From: a virus
Virus record (IMG/VR): IMGVR_UViG_3300035663_000055
Span: 1-34,893 of that record
Strand: one strand, 5' to 3'
Length of the DNA stretch: 34,893 nt
The notes beneath the pieces are model-generated. The model saw nothing but the letters and a program-made list of their open reading frames with translations, was not told where the DNA came from and ran no database searches. Positions 1 through 8,400 of this stretch are shown in pieces; the first letter of the stretch is position 1; each line of letters begins with the position of its first letter. Both the position numbers and the translations under genes were made by a program.

Positions 1-2
1 GG

Positions 3-236
3 CAGCCGAAGGCCGAGGCCCGCATCGCAGAGCTGGAGGCGGAGAACGCCTGGCTCAAGAACCTACCACGCCATGCCTTTAACGAAGGCTTTGACCAGTG
101 CTGCGGGCTTGGTCCATACAGCGCAAGCGCGATCAAGCCTGACGACCCCGACTTCATTAGAGATTTGGAGGCAGAGGGCATGCTCTGGCGAGATTCGCTT
201 AGTTGGAAGCTGCTGAACAAGGAGCCCAAGCCGTGA
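3..236 (+). CDS. Partial small coiled-coil protein, 5' end outside window
   Basis: An open frame runs from the window edge to TGA at 234-236 and gives 77 residues with no start inside the window. It begins with a charged helical stretch (AELEAENAWLKN) of coiled-coil type and then a more globular part with adjacent Cys residues. AAGGAG near its end probably serves as the Shine-Dalgarno (SD) sequence of the next gene, whose GTG overlaps its stop (GTGA). The operon-style overlap supports it being real. Family and function are not recognised. Confidence 0.6.
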   Translation, partial: QPKAEARIAELEAENAWLKNLPRHAFNEGFDQCCGLGPYSASAIKPDDPDFIRDLEAEGMLWRDSLSWKLLNKEPKP

Positions 237-460
237 AGCTCTCCGAAGCGCAGATTCGCGGGCTGCGGGCGATAGCGGAAGGGCGTGCCGGCTGGAGCGC
301 TGGATCGCCGGCCGGCATCTTTGATCCTTCTCGCTGGTGGGGCATCCACGCAGGAACGGCTGAGGCGCTTGTTCGCCGGGGCTATCTGCTGCGCCGCTCC
401 AAGGAGCCCCTCACCCCAGCCGGCCGCGAGGCCCTGGAAGAACTGGAGGCTAAGCAATGA
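233..460 (+). CDS. Small hypothetical protein, possibly winged-helix-like
   Basis: This 75-residue protein is read from GTG 233, which overlaps the previous stop and has AAGGAG about 8 bases upstream; a TTG at 203 is a longer alternative without such support. The helical start (LSEAQIRGLRAIAEG), a middle part containing RWWGIH, and the end (TAEALVRRGYLL, then TPAGREALEELEA) resemble the helix-helix-wing order of small winged-helix proteins. Phage proteins of this style are common, but DNA binding is only an inference. Its stop overlaps the next ATG (ATGA). Confidence 0.6.
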   Translation: MKLSEAQIRGLRAIAEGRAGWSAGSPAGIFDPSRWWGIHAGTAEALVRRGYLLRRSKEPLTPAGREALEELEAKQ

Positions 461-687
461 CCTGGCAACCGATCGAGACCGCGCCGAAGGATGGCACACC
501 AGTGCTTGCGTGGGATCCGCAAGGTGAACAGTGCTGCGAGGCTTTCTTCATCCAAGCGGAACATCCATGGAGCCTGTCCGCTGGTTGGTATTCAAATCAC
601 GGGCGAAACAACGATAACCCGTATGGGTTCTGGCCCTCTCACTGGCAGCCGCTTCCCCTGCCGCCCCAAGAACACCCCCACGAATAG
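457..687 (+). CDS. DUF551-like phage protein
   Basis: The 76-residue protein opens with WQPIETAPKDGTPVLAW and ends with FWPSHWQPLPLPPQE. This is the start and end signature of the short DUF551-like proteins frequent in phages and prophages of proteobacteria (typically W-x-PI-x-TAPKDGT ... P-T/S-HWxPLPxPP). Function is unknown for the family. ATG 457 overlaps the previous stop by four bases, so translation is probably coupled. The family assignment comes from memory of the motif and was not searched. Confidence 0.75.
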   Translation: MTWQPIETAPKDGTPVLAWDPQGEQCCEAFFIQAEHPWSLSAGWYSNHGRNNDNPYGFWPSHWQPLPLPPQEHPHE

Positions 688-700
688 CGCGCGCGGCCCT

Positions 701-1264
701 ATGTTCACCATCTCCCTCCAACAGCTCCGCGCCGCCGGCGCTTGCACCGACAAGCTCGCCGCTTGGGCGACACGGATCGGTGGCGACGAATCGCCTCAAC
801 CGTTCGCTCGGCTACTGGACTGTTCTGCCCTCGGCCCGTCTGAGTGGTATTGGGCCACGCGATGTCTCACTGCTGCTGAGCGCCGTAAAATCTACATCGG
901 GACCATAATCCCGGCGGCAAGGCGCGCCGTCGTGGTATGGGAGCGAGGCTGTCCCGCTGATGGCGGACCGCGCCGCGCTGTGGAGGCGGCCGAATTGGCG
1001 CTTCTGGAGCCGACAAAGGCGAATTGTGACGCTGCCGCCGCCGCCGACGCTGTGTACGCTGATGCCGATGCCGCCACCTGCGCCGCCGCCTGCTATGCTG
1101 CGCGTGCCGCCTCCGCCGCCTCCGCCGCCTCCGCCGCCGCTGGTGCCTCCGCCGCCGCTGCTGCCGGCATCTCCGCCTACTACGCCACGCGCGCCGCCTC
1201 CGCCGCTCGGGCCGAACTCGCCCAACAGCGCCAGGACTGGCTCAACACCCTCGCATCTTTCTGA
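701..1264 (+). CDS. Ala-rich Imm-5-like phage protein
   Basis: This 187-residue protein starts at ATG 701; the same frame is open further upstream but there overlaps the DUF551-like gene. The N-terminus (MFTISLQQLRAAGACTDKL) and the central GGPRRAVEAAELAL match the phage protein type annotated as putative immunity protein Imm-5-like, in which a CxxxL-type start and a PRRAVEAAE helix precede a long Ala-rich segment. Residues about 108-170 are almost purely Ala with Ser, Tyr, Asp and Arg, encoded by GCC/GCT triplets in a near-repeat. Phage copies are known but their role is not. The GCC-rich stretch is prone to slippage. Confidence 0.65.
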   Translation: MFTISLQQLRAAGACTDKLAAWATRIGGDESPQPFARLLDCSALGPSEWYWATRCLTAAERRKIYIGTIIPAARRAVVVWERGCPADGGPRRAVEAAELALLEPTKANCDAAAAADAVYADADAATCAAACYAARAASAASAASAAAGASAAAAAGISAYYATRAASAARAELAQQRQDWLNTLASF

Positions 1265-1269
1265 TCTCC

Positions 1270-2934
1270 ATGCTCCACACCAAGATCCTCCCCGTCCCCC
1301 CCGGCTCCCCGCAGATCCTCGACGGCCACGCAATCCCCGTGGGCCCGCACGTCGCGCAAGCGCAGCCGCTGGCCTGGCGTGGCGACACGCTGGAGCTGTG
1401 CAAGCTGACCGTGGACACCGACACAGAGCCCGACTGGTCGCAGGTCCGCTGGGGCGAGGCGCGGGCGCTGAGCTTGGGGGAGATTCAGCAGCTCCACAAG
1501 GATGCGATCGCCTGGGCGCTGGCCGAGATCGACGCGCCGTTTGAGGGCGTGGTCGCTGGCCCGGTGATGATCGAGGCGAGCTGGTGGCAGCCTGTGGCGC
1601 AGCGGCGGAACTGGGACTATGCGCGAGCGGGGCGCCTGGCCTACGACGAGGTGTCTGTCTGGAACAACCATGAGGTGACCGGGCCTGTGGCGCCGGTTAA
1701 CGCGCAGCCGCAGCGCTTGCAGCTCGACCACGGCACCTACGCGCCCTGGGACCTCAGCGCCCCCTACGGTCCCTTGGGTCTCCCCGGGTCCCTGCTGCGT
1801 GCCGTGGACTACGACGACGACGAGACCCCCTTCCCGTACGACAGACCCTACGGCGCCGTGGGCAGCGGCGAGGGCGCCAACCCCTGGGGCCTGGTGCAAG
1901 GCAACCGCTATCTGACTGGCCGGCTGGCTTTGCAGCAGCTCGCACTGCGCGGCACCGGCGCCCTCTACGAGCGCGGCCTTCCGCCGTCGAAGCTCCCCGC
2001 CGGCGCGGTCTACCGCCTTGACGGTCCGTCGCACGTCCCCGTCTGTCACGGCTGGGACAAGCACCACGACCCGCTTGGGTGGCACCAACAGGACTACAGC
2101 AAGACCACGCACGGCGTGATCGACTCGCAGCACATGAGCCGCACGCTGGGGCTGCTGTATCCCGCGGCGTACCTAGGCGGCGAGCGCTGGGCGATCAACG
2201 AGATCCGCTGCCTGGCGCAGACCATCGTGCTGTGCTACGACCCGGCTCAGCAGCAGCGCTTCGGCCGCGAGGACGCCTGGCGGATGCACGCGGTCGCGGC
2301 TGCGGTCCACCTGACCCCGCCGAGCGATCCGATGCGCCCGGGGTGGACCCGCTGGCTCGAAGATATGGCCGTGTGCATCGCGGAGGCGGTCGCTAGGGAC
2401 GGCTTCTTGGACGTGCAATGGGGCCACCACCACCTCCCCGCCGATATGCAAGGCCCCGGTTTCGGCCTCTGCGCCCCCTGGGAGTGGATCTTGCTCCTGT
2501 CGGGGCTGACGGCGGCGCGCCGGGTCACGATGCTGGGCAGCAGGGTGGACGAGTTCCACTTTGCGGCGCGGTTCTTGCTGGTGAACCTGGACGAAGCCTG
2601 GGGCCGCGGCGAAGAAGGGCGCCTGCCCTACAAGTTCGTCGTGACGCGCGCTGCGCCCAGCCAGATGATCCACCACGCCATCAACCAGCACCCCAACGGC
2701 ACCCCGCAGACCGATGGCGAGTTCTACATGGGGCTCCTCGGCTGCCTCTCCCTGCCCGAGCACACCGGCCTCGACCTGCGCGGGTCCCCCGAGCTGGAGA
2801 TGCTGACCAAGCGCCTCCAATCCTGGGCCGCCGCGCAGGGCAAGACCCTGGCGCAGTGCTTCCCGGCGCACCCGCACAGCCCGAGCTTCGGCTGCGAGAT
2901 CGTGGCGAAGTTGGCGCTGTCCGCTCATTCCTGA
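1270..2934 (+). CDS. Unrecognised 554-residue protein, helical C-terminal half
   Basis: The frame is long, starts at ATG 1270 just after the previous stop, and has natural composition. The first 220 residues look beta-rich and contain many Trp and Pro. The second part has a His/Asp-rich segment (GWDKHHDPLGWHQQD, then GVIDSQHMSRTLGLL) followed by repeated amphipathic helices. Such a run of paired helices bearing His and Asp recalls (alpha/alpha) toroid enzymes, but no family is recognised. It stands alone before the primase-helicase and is separated from it by about 50 bases. Calling it an enzyme or a virion part would be a guess. Confidence 0.7.
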   Translation: MLHTKILPVPPGSPQILDGHAIPVGPHVAQAQPLAWRGDTLELCKLTVDTDTEPDWSQVRWGEARALSLGEIQQLHKDAIAWALAEIDAPFEGVVAGPVMIEASWWQPVAQRRNWDYARAGRLAYDEVSVWNNHEVTGPVAPVNAQPQRLQLDHGTYAPWDLSAPYGPLGLPGSLLRAVDYDDDETPFPYDRPYGAVGSGEGANPWGLVQGNRYLTGRLALQQLALRGTGALYERGLPPSKLPAGAVYRLDGPSHVPVCHGWDKHHDPLGWHQQDYSKTTHGVIDSQHMSRTLGLLYPAAYLGGERWAINEIRCLAQTIVLCYDPAQQQRFGREDAWRMHAVAAAVHLTPPSDPMRPGWTRWLEDMAVCIAEAVARDGFLDVQWGHHHLPADMQGPGFGLCAPWEWILLLSGLTAARRVTMLGSRVDEFHFAARFLLVNLDEAWGRGEEGRLPYKFVVTRAAPSQMIHHAINQHPNGTPQTDGEFYMGLLGCLSLPEHTGLDLRGSPELEMLTKRLQSWAAAQGKTLAQCFPAHPHSPSFGCEIVAKLALSAHS

Positions 2935-2972
2935 TAGATTCCCGCCCGTTCCCCCGCATTCCGCTCACATCT

Positions 2973-2978
2973 GGAGGA
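2973..2978 (+). promoter_or_regulatory. Shine-Dalgarno site deciding the TTG start of the primase-helicase
   Basis: GGAGGA ends 6 bases before TTG 2985. The frame stays open far upstream, but only the TTG places a strong SD directly before the zinc-binding motif. Confidence 0.7.
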
Positions 2979-2984
2979 TTCTCC

Positions 2985-4568
2985 TTGGCCAGTCACAACC
3001 TTCCCTGCCCTTCCTGCGGTTCGTCTGACGCCCTTTCTGACTACGGGACTCACACCTTCTGCCACAAGTGCCGCAAGCGCGAGCGAAAGGGTATGCGGGC
3101 TGCGCCGGAGGCGGAGGAGCCCGAGGAGCGAACTGAGGGGGGCTTCACGGTCCTCCGGGACTTCACCGGCCGCGGGATCACCGCTGAGACCTCTCGGCGA
3201 TATGGGGTTAAGTTGGTGCAGATGCCTGCCGGCGACGAGTGTGTCATGTTCCCGTACCACGAGGCTCCTGGGGTCGTGTGCGGTCACAAGTTCCGGCAGA
3301 CCGACCAGAAGAAGTTCTTCGTCTCTGGGCGTCCCGGGGCCAACTTCTTCGGACGCTACGTCACCGCAGGGACTCGGCGGCTGGTCATCACCGAGGGTGA
3401 GTTCGATGCTCTGGCGGTCGCTGAGGCCCTCGGGCCCTGGCCGGTCGTGTCGATCCCTGCGGGGGCTGCGAATGCTTCCAAGGCGATCTTGGAGAACATG
3501 GACTGGATCGGGACCTTCGATGAGGTCGTCGTCTGGTTCGACAATGACAAGCCGGGGCAGAAGGCTGTCCAGGACTGCGCGCCGCTGTTCCGAATGGGGC
3601 GTTTGCGGCTGGTCCGCTCGATTCCTCAGGACTGCAAGGACGCCAACGACGTGCTGATGAAGCACGGGCTCACCGCGGTCAAGAATTGTGTCTACGGGGC
3701 CGAGGCGTACGCTCCTGAGGGCCTTGTGAGCGGCGCCAAGCTCTTCACTCGCCTCCAGAAGCGGCGGACTCTGGGGCACCCCTATCCGTTCGTCGGGCTC
3801 AACGAGATGCTCCTTGGGATGCGCCCCGGCGAGGTGACGATGTGGTTCGCCGGCACCAACGTGGGCAAGTCCACGGTCGTGCAATACGTCGGGGCCAACC
3901 TGGTGCGCTCTGGGGTTAAGGTGGGCGTGGTGGCCTTGGAGGAAAATGTCGAGCGGACGCTACTGCGCTACCTCAGCACCTTCGAGTCTCGCCCGCTCCA
4001 CCTGTCGGAGACCCTACCCGTCGACGAGCTGACCGCCAAGTACGAACAGCAGCTCGGCGAGAACCTGGTCTGCTTCGACAACGAGTCCAGCTACGATCCT
4101 GAGGTTGTCTTTGCTCGGATGCGCCACATGGTCCTCGGGGACGGCTGCGAGGTCTTGATCCTGGACCACATCTCGGCCCTCGCGGAGCGGCTGCAAGGTG
4201 AGGACGAGCGCAAGGGGATTGACCACATGATCTACGGGCTCGCCGCGCTCGCCAACGAGCTACAGGTCCACATCCATGTCATCAGCCACGTTTCGGCGAC
4301 TGCCCGGGATGCCGAGGGCGGCGGGAGTCTGCGGCTGGCCGATGGGCGCGGGTCGAAGGCTCTGGCCCAGGTCCCCGACACCGTGATCGCCCTGGAGCGA
4401 GACCTCCAGGACCCTGTGCTCCGCTCTGTGACCCGCTTCCGGGTCTTGAAGAATCGCTACCTCGGGATCACCGGGATCGCTGGCCACTGGCGCTACAACG
4501 CTGAGCACTGTACGTTCGAGCAGGTCGACCCCGAGACCCTGGAGAACCCCAACACCGACATCTCTTGA
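2985..4568 (+). CDS. T7 gp4-like DNA primase-helicase
   Basis: The 527-residue protein combines primer synthesis and DnaB-type helicase activity at the replication fork. The zinc-binding domain is at the extreme N-terminus with C8, C11, C26 and C29 in the gp4-type context CPSCGSSDA. The TOPRIM core shows EGEFDALA (E137) and DND (D186-D188). The helicase part has Walker A GTNVGKST with K295, Walker B LILDH with D394, then a HVISHVSATARD segment and the typical end RFRVLKNRYLGITG. Length is close to that of T7 gp4 (566). The start is TTG 2985, chosen by its SD site. Polymerase and exonuclease follow downstream as in T7. Confidence 0.95.
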   Translation: MASHNLPCPSCGSSDALSDYGTHTFCHKCRKRERKGMRAAPEAEEPEERTEGGFTVLRDFTGRGITAETSRRYGVKLVQMPAGDECVMFPYHEAPGVVCGHKFRQTDQKKFFVSGRPGANFFGRYVTAGTRRLVITEGEFDALAVAEALGPWPVVSIPAGAANASKAILENMDWIGTFDEVVVWFDNDKPGQKAVQDCAPLFRMGRLRLVRSIPQDCKDANDVLMKHGLTAVKNCVYGAEAYAPEGLVSGAKLFTRLQKRRTLGHPYPFVGLNEMLLGMRPGEVTMWFAGTNVGKSTVVQYVGANLVRSGVKVGVVALEENVERTLLRYLSTFESRPLHLSETLPVDELTAKYEQQLGENLVCFDNESSYDPEVVFARMRHMVLGDGCEVLILDHISALAERLQGEDERKGIDHMIYGLAALANELQVHIHVISHVSATARDAEGGGSLRLADGRGSKALAQVPDTVIALERDLQDPVLRSVTRFRVLKNRYLGITGIAGHWRYNAEHCTFEQVDPETLENPNTDIS

Positions 4569-4738
4569 AGATCGCTACCCCGCTTGAGAATTGGATCCGC
4601 GACCACGAGTTCTGCCCGGTCCACGAGCTGGCCCTACTGCGCCGCTGGGGCCTTGGGGGCCTCAAGTGGTGGAAGGACAACGCCGATTCCTGGGGATACC
4701 TTTGGGACGGTCCTCGGGGCCTCTGGTATCGTCCCTGA
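4565..4738 (+). CDS. Small Trp-rich hypothetical protein
   Basis: A 57-residue frame starts at TTG 4565, overlapping the primase-helicase stop (TTGA), and ends at 4738. It contains seven Trp, with GLKWWKDNADSWGYLWDG in the middle, and many charged residues. The same TTGA junction is used elsewhere in this genome (polymerase, portal), which supports the start. The Trp/His pattern might suit a small DNA- or protein-binding accessory of the replisome, but no family is recognised. Confidence 0.55.
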   Translation: MKIATPLENWIRDHEFCPVHELALLRRWGLGGLKWWKDNADSWGYLWDGPRGLWYRP

Positions 4739-4752
4739 GGTAGGATCAGCTC

Positions 4753-5448
4753 ATGACTCAACGCCCTGATCGTCGCGGTCTCCCGGAGCGCTTGGCGGCC
4801 CGCCTGCCCATTCCCGGCGGGGACGTGGCGAGTTGGCGGGCTTTTCTCCAGGCCCAGCTCGCGGCCCTGGATGGTCGCCTGGACACCAACGAAGCCACGG
4901 ACATAAGCCAAAGCGGCACAATCGCCTCCCAGGGGGCCTTGATCTCGGCCATCGCGGCAGCCTATGCGGCGGATGTGGCAGCGAAGTGGGACCCTACCTA
5001 CCTCGCGGTCTTGGCGCTCCTCCAGCGTGGCTACTTCACGAACGGTGGGGTCACTGGGGTCGTCGGCACGGCCCAGACGCTGACCGGGTGGGCGGCCTCG
5101 ATCAATGTCGGCGGCTTCGTGGTCAGCGGGCCTGGGGACACCGTAACGATTCCCACGGCCGGGACCTATGAGATTGGGACTGAGATATCGATGAGCCTGT
5201 CGACCGGCACGGCTTCTGGGTTCGTTTCCCTCCTCCAGACCGATCTCGGCTCCGGGACCTGGAGTGCCATTGGGCGCGCCTGGCTTCCGCAGATCACCAC
5301 CACACAGCTCGCCACCGGTTCTATCACCTGCATCTACACCACGGTCGCCAATGAGGCGGTGCGGGTGCAGGTGCAGCGTGCCAACGGTTCGGGCACAGGA
5401 CAGACCAACAGCACCGGCACACGCCTCAGGATCCGGAGGATTACTTGA
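4753..5448 (+). CDS. Beta-sandwich (C1q/TNF-like) protein, probable virion or fibre component
   Basis: The 231-residue protein starts at ATG 4753. Residues 1-60 are helical (ASWRAFLQAQLAALDGRL) and resemble a trimerisation or attachment stalk. From about residue 98 on, short alternating strands appear (VVSGPGDTVTIPTAGTYEIG ... SGFVSLLQTD ... RLRIRRI). The PGDTVTIPTAGTYEI turn is typical of the C1q/TNF-like jelly rolls found in phage fibres and in bacterial exported proteins. A structural role is inferred. The place is odd, because it sits between primase-helicase and DNA polymerase. Its stop overlaps the polymerase TTG. Confidence 0.7.
   Translation: MTQRPDRRGLPERLAARLPIPGGDVASWRAFLQAQLAALDGRLDTNEATDISQSGTIASQGALISAIAAAYAADVAAKWDPTYLAVLALLQRGYFTNGGVTGVVGTAQTLTGWAASINVGGFVVSGPGDTVTIPTAGTYEIGTEISMSLSTGTASGFVSLLQTDLGSGTWSAIGRAWLPQITTTQLATGSITCIYTTVANEAVRVQVQRANGSGTGQTNSTGTRLRIRRIT
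5435..5440 (+). promoter_or_regulatory. Shine-Dalgarno site deciding the TTG start of DNA polymerase
   Basis: GGAGGA lies 4 bases before TTG 5445. The first catalytic exonuclease residues fall only six codons after this TTG, so a later start would destroy the domain. Confidence 0.75.
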
Positions 5449-7352
5449 CGCCCATCGTCTTCGACATCGAAGCGAACCAGCTCGAACTCAACGAGGCCCT
5501 GCGAATCTGGATGTTGGCTTACCAGCTTCCTGGCGAGTCCCCCAGGTGGGTCAAGGGTGACGAGATCCCCGCGTGGTTCGTTGGACTGCCGGCGGACGCT
5601 GTGTTGGTGGGCCACAACGTGCTCCGCTACGATCTCCCAGCGATCCGGCAGGCCTATGGGGTCTCTTGGCCTGTGGAGCGTACCTGGGACACCCTGGTGG
5701 CCTCCAAGATGGCCTGCGCGGATCGCCACGGGCATTCGCTGGAGTCCTGGGGGGAGACCTTCCAGATGCCGAAGGGGCAGTTTAAGGACTTCGAGGGCGG
5801 ACTGTCGGACGAGATGGTCCGCTACTGTCTACGGGACGTGGAGGTGACTTCCAAGCTCTACGCACACCTCCTGCGGATTGCCCCATGGCTCGACGGATAC
5901 TGCACGGACCTGGAGCGCCGCTTTGCTTTGCGGATCGGCGAGATGTGCGCCCGGGGGGCCCCCTATGATTCGTCGGCTGCGATGGACCTGCTCGACAAGT
6001 GCAAGGACGCCGAGAATCCGCTGCTCGATGAACTACGCTCCTTGGTCCCCGACCGCCTTGAGGAGGGCAAGCGTCCGGCGTACTACGAGGACCCCACGAC
6101 AGGGGATCGATACAAGTTCAAGAACCTGGCGGAAACGGCGGTCCAGAAGCGCTTGGTCGCCGGGCCCTCGGCGGTCTCCTCGATCCCTTTCAATCCCAGG
6201 AGCACCAAGCAGGTCGCCGACCTCCTGGTGACCAAGTATGGCTGGAAGCCCACGGAGTTGACCGAGACCGGCCAGCCTCAGGTCTCTGAGGAGGTCCTAG
6301 AGCGCCTGGAGTATCCTGAGGCCCGGCTGGTTCTGGACATCAAGCTCCGCGCCAATCTGGTCTCCAAGCTGGCGAGCTGGAATTCCAAGGTGGTCAATGG
6401 TCGCGTTCACGGCTACGTCGACCACTACGGGGCCGTTACCGGCCGTTGTACGCACAGCGATCCCAACTTGGCGAACATCCCGGTGCATTCGCCGATCTTC
6501 GCCGAGTGCCGCGGGCTCTTCCGGGCCCCCGAGGGGCGGGTTCTGGTCGGGGTGGACGCCGCCAAGCTGGAGCTGGTCATGTTGGCCCACTACCTCTACC
6601 CCTTCGATAACGGGGAGTACGCGGAGCTGGTGCAGTCAGGCGACCCCCACCAACGCACCCTGGAGGGCACAGGCCTTATCGAGCGTCTGCCGATTCTTGT
6701 GGACGCTGGGTTCACGGAGGAGCAGGCCCGGAAGGCTCTCAGGAATCAGGCCAAGCGTTTCATCTACGCCCTGATCTACGGGGGTGGCGATGTCAAGCTC
6801 GGGGCCCTGGTCGAGCCATCAGCTTTGGAGTTGGAGGAGATTCGGGTCCGCCAGGTCGCCAAGGTCCGGGAGTACGAGCGGCGCTTCGCCAAGCGTTTCC
6901 CGGATCGGGCGGTCCCTGATTACGTCGGACCCTTCGGCGTGATCGGCGGGCGCCTCCGGGAGCGTTTCATGGCCGCCATGCCCGCCTACGAGGCCCTGCT
7001 GGCGTCGGTGCAGGCCCAATTCGGGACCGGCAAAGGCCTCAAGACCCTCACAGGAGCCCGCCTATTCCCCCGGGGTCGCAATAGTGCCCTCAACACCCTG
7101 CTGCAAGGCGGCGGGGCCGCGGTCATCAAGCAGGCCACTGTGGACTTCTGCGATGGCCTGGCGAATTTCCTGGACGCTTGGATGGTCCTCCACACCCACG
7201 ATGAGATCCAGACCGAGTGCTGCGCGCGGGACGGGGAGGCGATTGGCCGGCTCTGTGGGGAGTCCATGACTGGGGCGGCCCGGAAGCTCAATGTTCGTCT
7301 CCCTCTTGGCTACGAGGCAAAGATCGGAAAATCATGGAAGGAAACACACTGA
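5445..7352 (+). CDS. T7 gp5-like family A DNA polymerase
   Basis: The 635-residue replicative polymerase has an N-terminal 3'-5' proofreading domain and a C-terminal polymerase domain. Exonuclease residues are D7 and E9 (FDIEAN), N58/D63 (GHNVLRYD) and Y127/D131 (YCLRD). Polymerase motif A has D371 (VGVDAAKLELV). Motif B has R433, K437, Y441 and Y445 (RNQAKRFIYALIYGG); Y441 matches the T7 Tyr that lets dideoxynucleotides in. Motif C is H585-D586-E587. T7 gp5 is slightly longer (704). The T7 thioredoxin-binding loop is not evident by eye. It follows the primase-helicase and overlaps the exonuclease gene. Confidence 0.96.
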   Translation: MTPIVFDIEANQLELNEALRIWMLAYQLPGESPRWVKGDEIPAWFVGLPADAVLVGHNVLRYDLPAIRQAYGVSWPVERTWDTLVASKMACADRHGHSLESWGETFQMPKGQFKDFEGGLSDEMVRYCLRDVEVTSKLYAHLLRIAPWLDGYCTDLERRFALRIGEMCARGAPYDSSAAMDLLDKCKDAENPLLDELRSLVPDRLEEGKRPAYYEDPTTGDRYKFKNLAETAVQKRLVAGPSAVSSIPFNPRSTKQVADLLVTKYGWKPTELTETGQPQVSEEVLERLEYPEARLVLDIKLRANLVSKLASWNSKVVNGRVHGYVDHYGAVTGRCTHSDPNLANIPVHSPIFAECRGLFRAPEGRVLVGVDAAKLELVMLAHYLYPFDNGEYAELVQSGDPHQRTLEGTGLIERLPILVDAGFTEEQARKALRNQAKRFIYALIYGGGDVKLGALVEPSALELEEIRVRQVAKVREYERRFAKRFPDRAVPDYVGPFGVIGGRLRERFMAAMPAYEALLASVQAQFGTGKGLKTLTGARLFPRGRNSALNTLLQGGGAAVIKQATVDFCDGLANFLDAWMVLHTHDEIQTECCARDGEAIGRLCGESMTGAARKLNVRLPLGYEAKIGKSWKETH

Positions 7353-8149
7353 CCGTTGAGATCCCGCACTACGCCGACCTGTTCGACAAGCGGGCCAGTC
7401 GCTACTACCTGCTGGATGGCGACTACGCGCTCTACTTGGCGCTGGGGTCGACCACCGAGCAATGTGAGTGGGACGATGGGGTCGTCACGCCTGTGGCAGA
7501 CCTGGGCGCCGCTGTGCGGTTCCTGGAAAGCTGGTTCTCGGGCATGGTCGATCCTGAGGGCCAGGTCGTCTTTGCCTTCTCCGAGGGTTCCAACTACCGG
7601 ATCAAGTGGGTGCCGACTTACAAGGCCCACCGGACCGGCGCAAAGCCCGTTGGGTACTATCAGCTCCGCAAACGTCTCCAGGCCCGCTGGTCGAGCGTCA
7701 TGGTCCCCTGGCTCGAAGCGGACGACCTCATCGGGATCTACGCGACCTGCCCGGCGGTGGCCGAAAAGCTGGTGATCCTGGCGGAGGACAAGGACTTCCT
7801 CACGATCCCGGCGGCCCGCTTCAATCCCCGGACCCGGGTGATCACCCTACCGACCCCGGAGTCCGCCCGATACGCACTGGCGAAACAGGTGCTCATGGGG
7901 GATTCCACGGACGGCTACAAGGGGATCCCCGGGGTCGGCCCCAAGACTGCGGACAAGCTCCTGGCGGGTCTTTCGGACCCTCTGGCGGCCGTGCCGGAGA
8001 TCTACGGGGCCCACGGAGTCCAGGATTGGTCGGATAACCTGTTATGCGCCCGGATCCTGAGCTGGCCCTGGGTCCGCCAGGAAGTTTCCCGCTGGTATGT
8101 TGACCTGACTGAGCGGACCCTCCGCACCATCGAAGGATGCTCCACCTGA
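7334..8149 (+). CDS. T7 gp6-like 5'-3' flap exonuclease
   Basis: Read from ATG 7334 (271 residues), overlapping the polymerase end by 19 bases. The FEN-type metal-binding residues are visible: D28/D30 (YLLDGDYA), E128, D130 and D131 (LEADDLIG), D152/D154 (AEDKDF), and D190/D193 (GDSTDGYKGIPGVGPKTA), the last merging into the helix-hairpin-helix that grips DNA. In T7 this enzyme removes RNA primers and degrades host DNA. Size and place next to the polymerase fit the family. The same frame is open further upstream inside the polymerase gene, but the extra residues are shadow sequence. Confidence 0.92.
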   Translation: MEGNTLTVEIPHYADLFDKRASRYYLLDGDYALYLALGSTTEQCEWDDGVVTPVADLGAAVRFLESWFSGMVDPEGQVVFAFSEGSNYRIKWVPTYKAHRTGAKPVGYYQLRKRLQARWSSVMVPWLEADDLIGIYATCPAVAEKLVILAEDKDFLTIPAARFNPRTRVITLPTPESARYALAKQVLMGDSTDGYKGIPGVGPKTADKLLAGLSDPLAAVPEIYGAHGVQDWSDNLLCARILSWPWVRQEVSRWYVDLTERTLRTIEGCST

Positions 8150-8400
8150 CTGACGAATCCCCGACCATTCGGTTCACCGCGGACCAGCTTGAGGTGATCC
8201 TGCGGATGATCGGGGACGACTGGCGCCCGGAGCAGGACTATCGAGCCTACATCGGCAGCGAGGACGCTCGGGCGGCGGCGATGGTCCGGGCCTATCACCG
8301 CACGAAGGTCTTGGGGTTCGTCCAGGATTGTCTTGCCAACACCCCGCACCTCCGCCCTGAGCTGGTGGCCCGCCTTCCCTGGCTGTCTCTGTTCCTCTGA
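8137..8400 (+). CDS. Small acidic hypothetical protein
   Basis: This 87-residue protein overlaps the exonuclease end by 13 bases and its TGA overlaps the next ATG. It is helical, with IRFTADQLEVILRMIGDDW near the start and a hydrophobic end (LVARLPWLSLFL) that is too short and interrupted for a clear membrane anchor. No family is recognised. It lies where T7 keeps small genes between gp6 and the portal. Confidence 0.65.
   Translation: MLHLTDESPTIRFTADQLEVILRMIGDDWRPEQDYRAYIGSEDARAAAMVRAYHRTKVLGFVQDCLANTPHLRPELVARLPWLSLFL

Noticed and set aside
960-1544. Pro-rich + strand frame (PPPPPPPPPPPL...)
   Set aside because: It is the shifted reading of the Ala-rich GCC tract of the Imm-5-like gene and of the next gene.
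1180-2133. Long minus-strand frame opposite the 554-residue gene
   Set aside because: Shadow of GC-rich coding sequence: it is Arg/Val/His-rich, has no domain, and the opposite + frame has natural composition and operon-like junctions.
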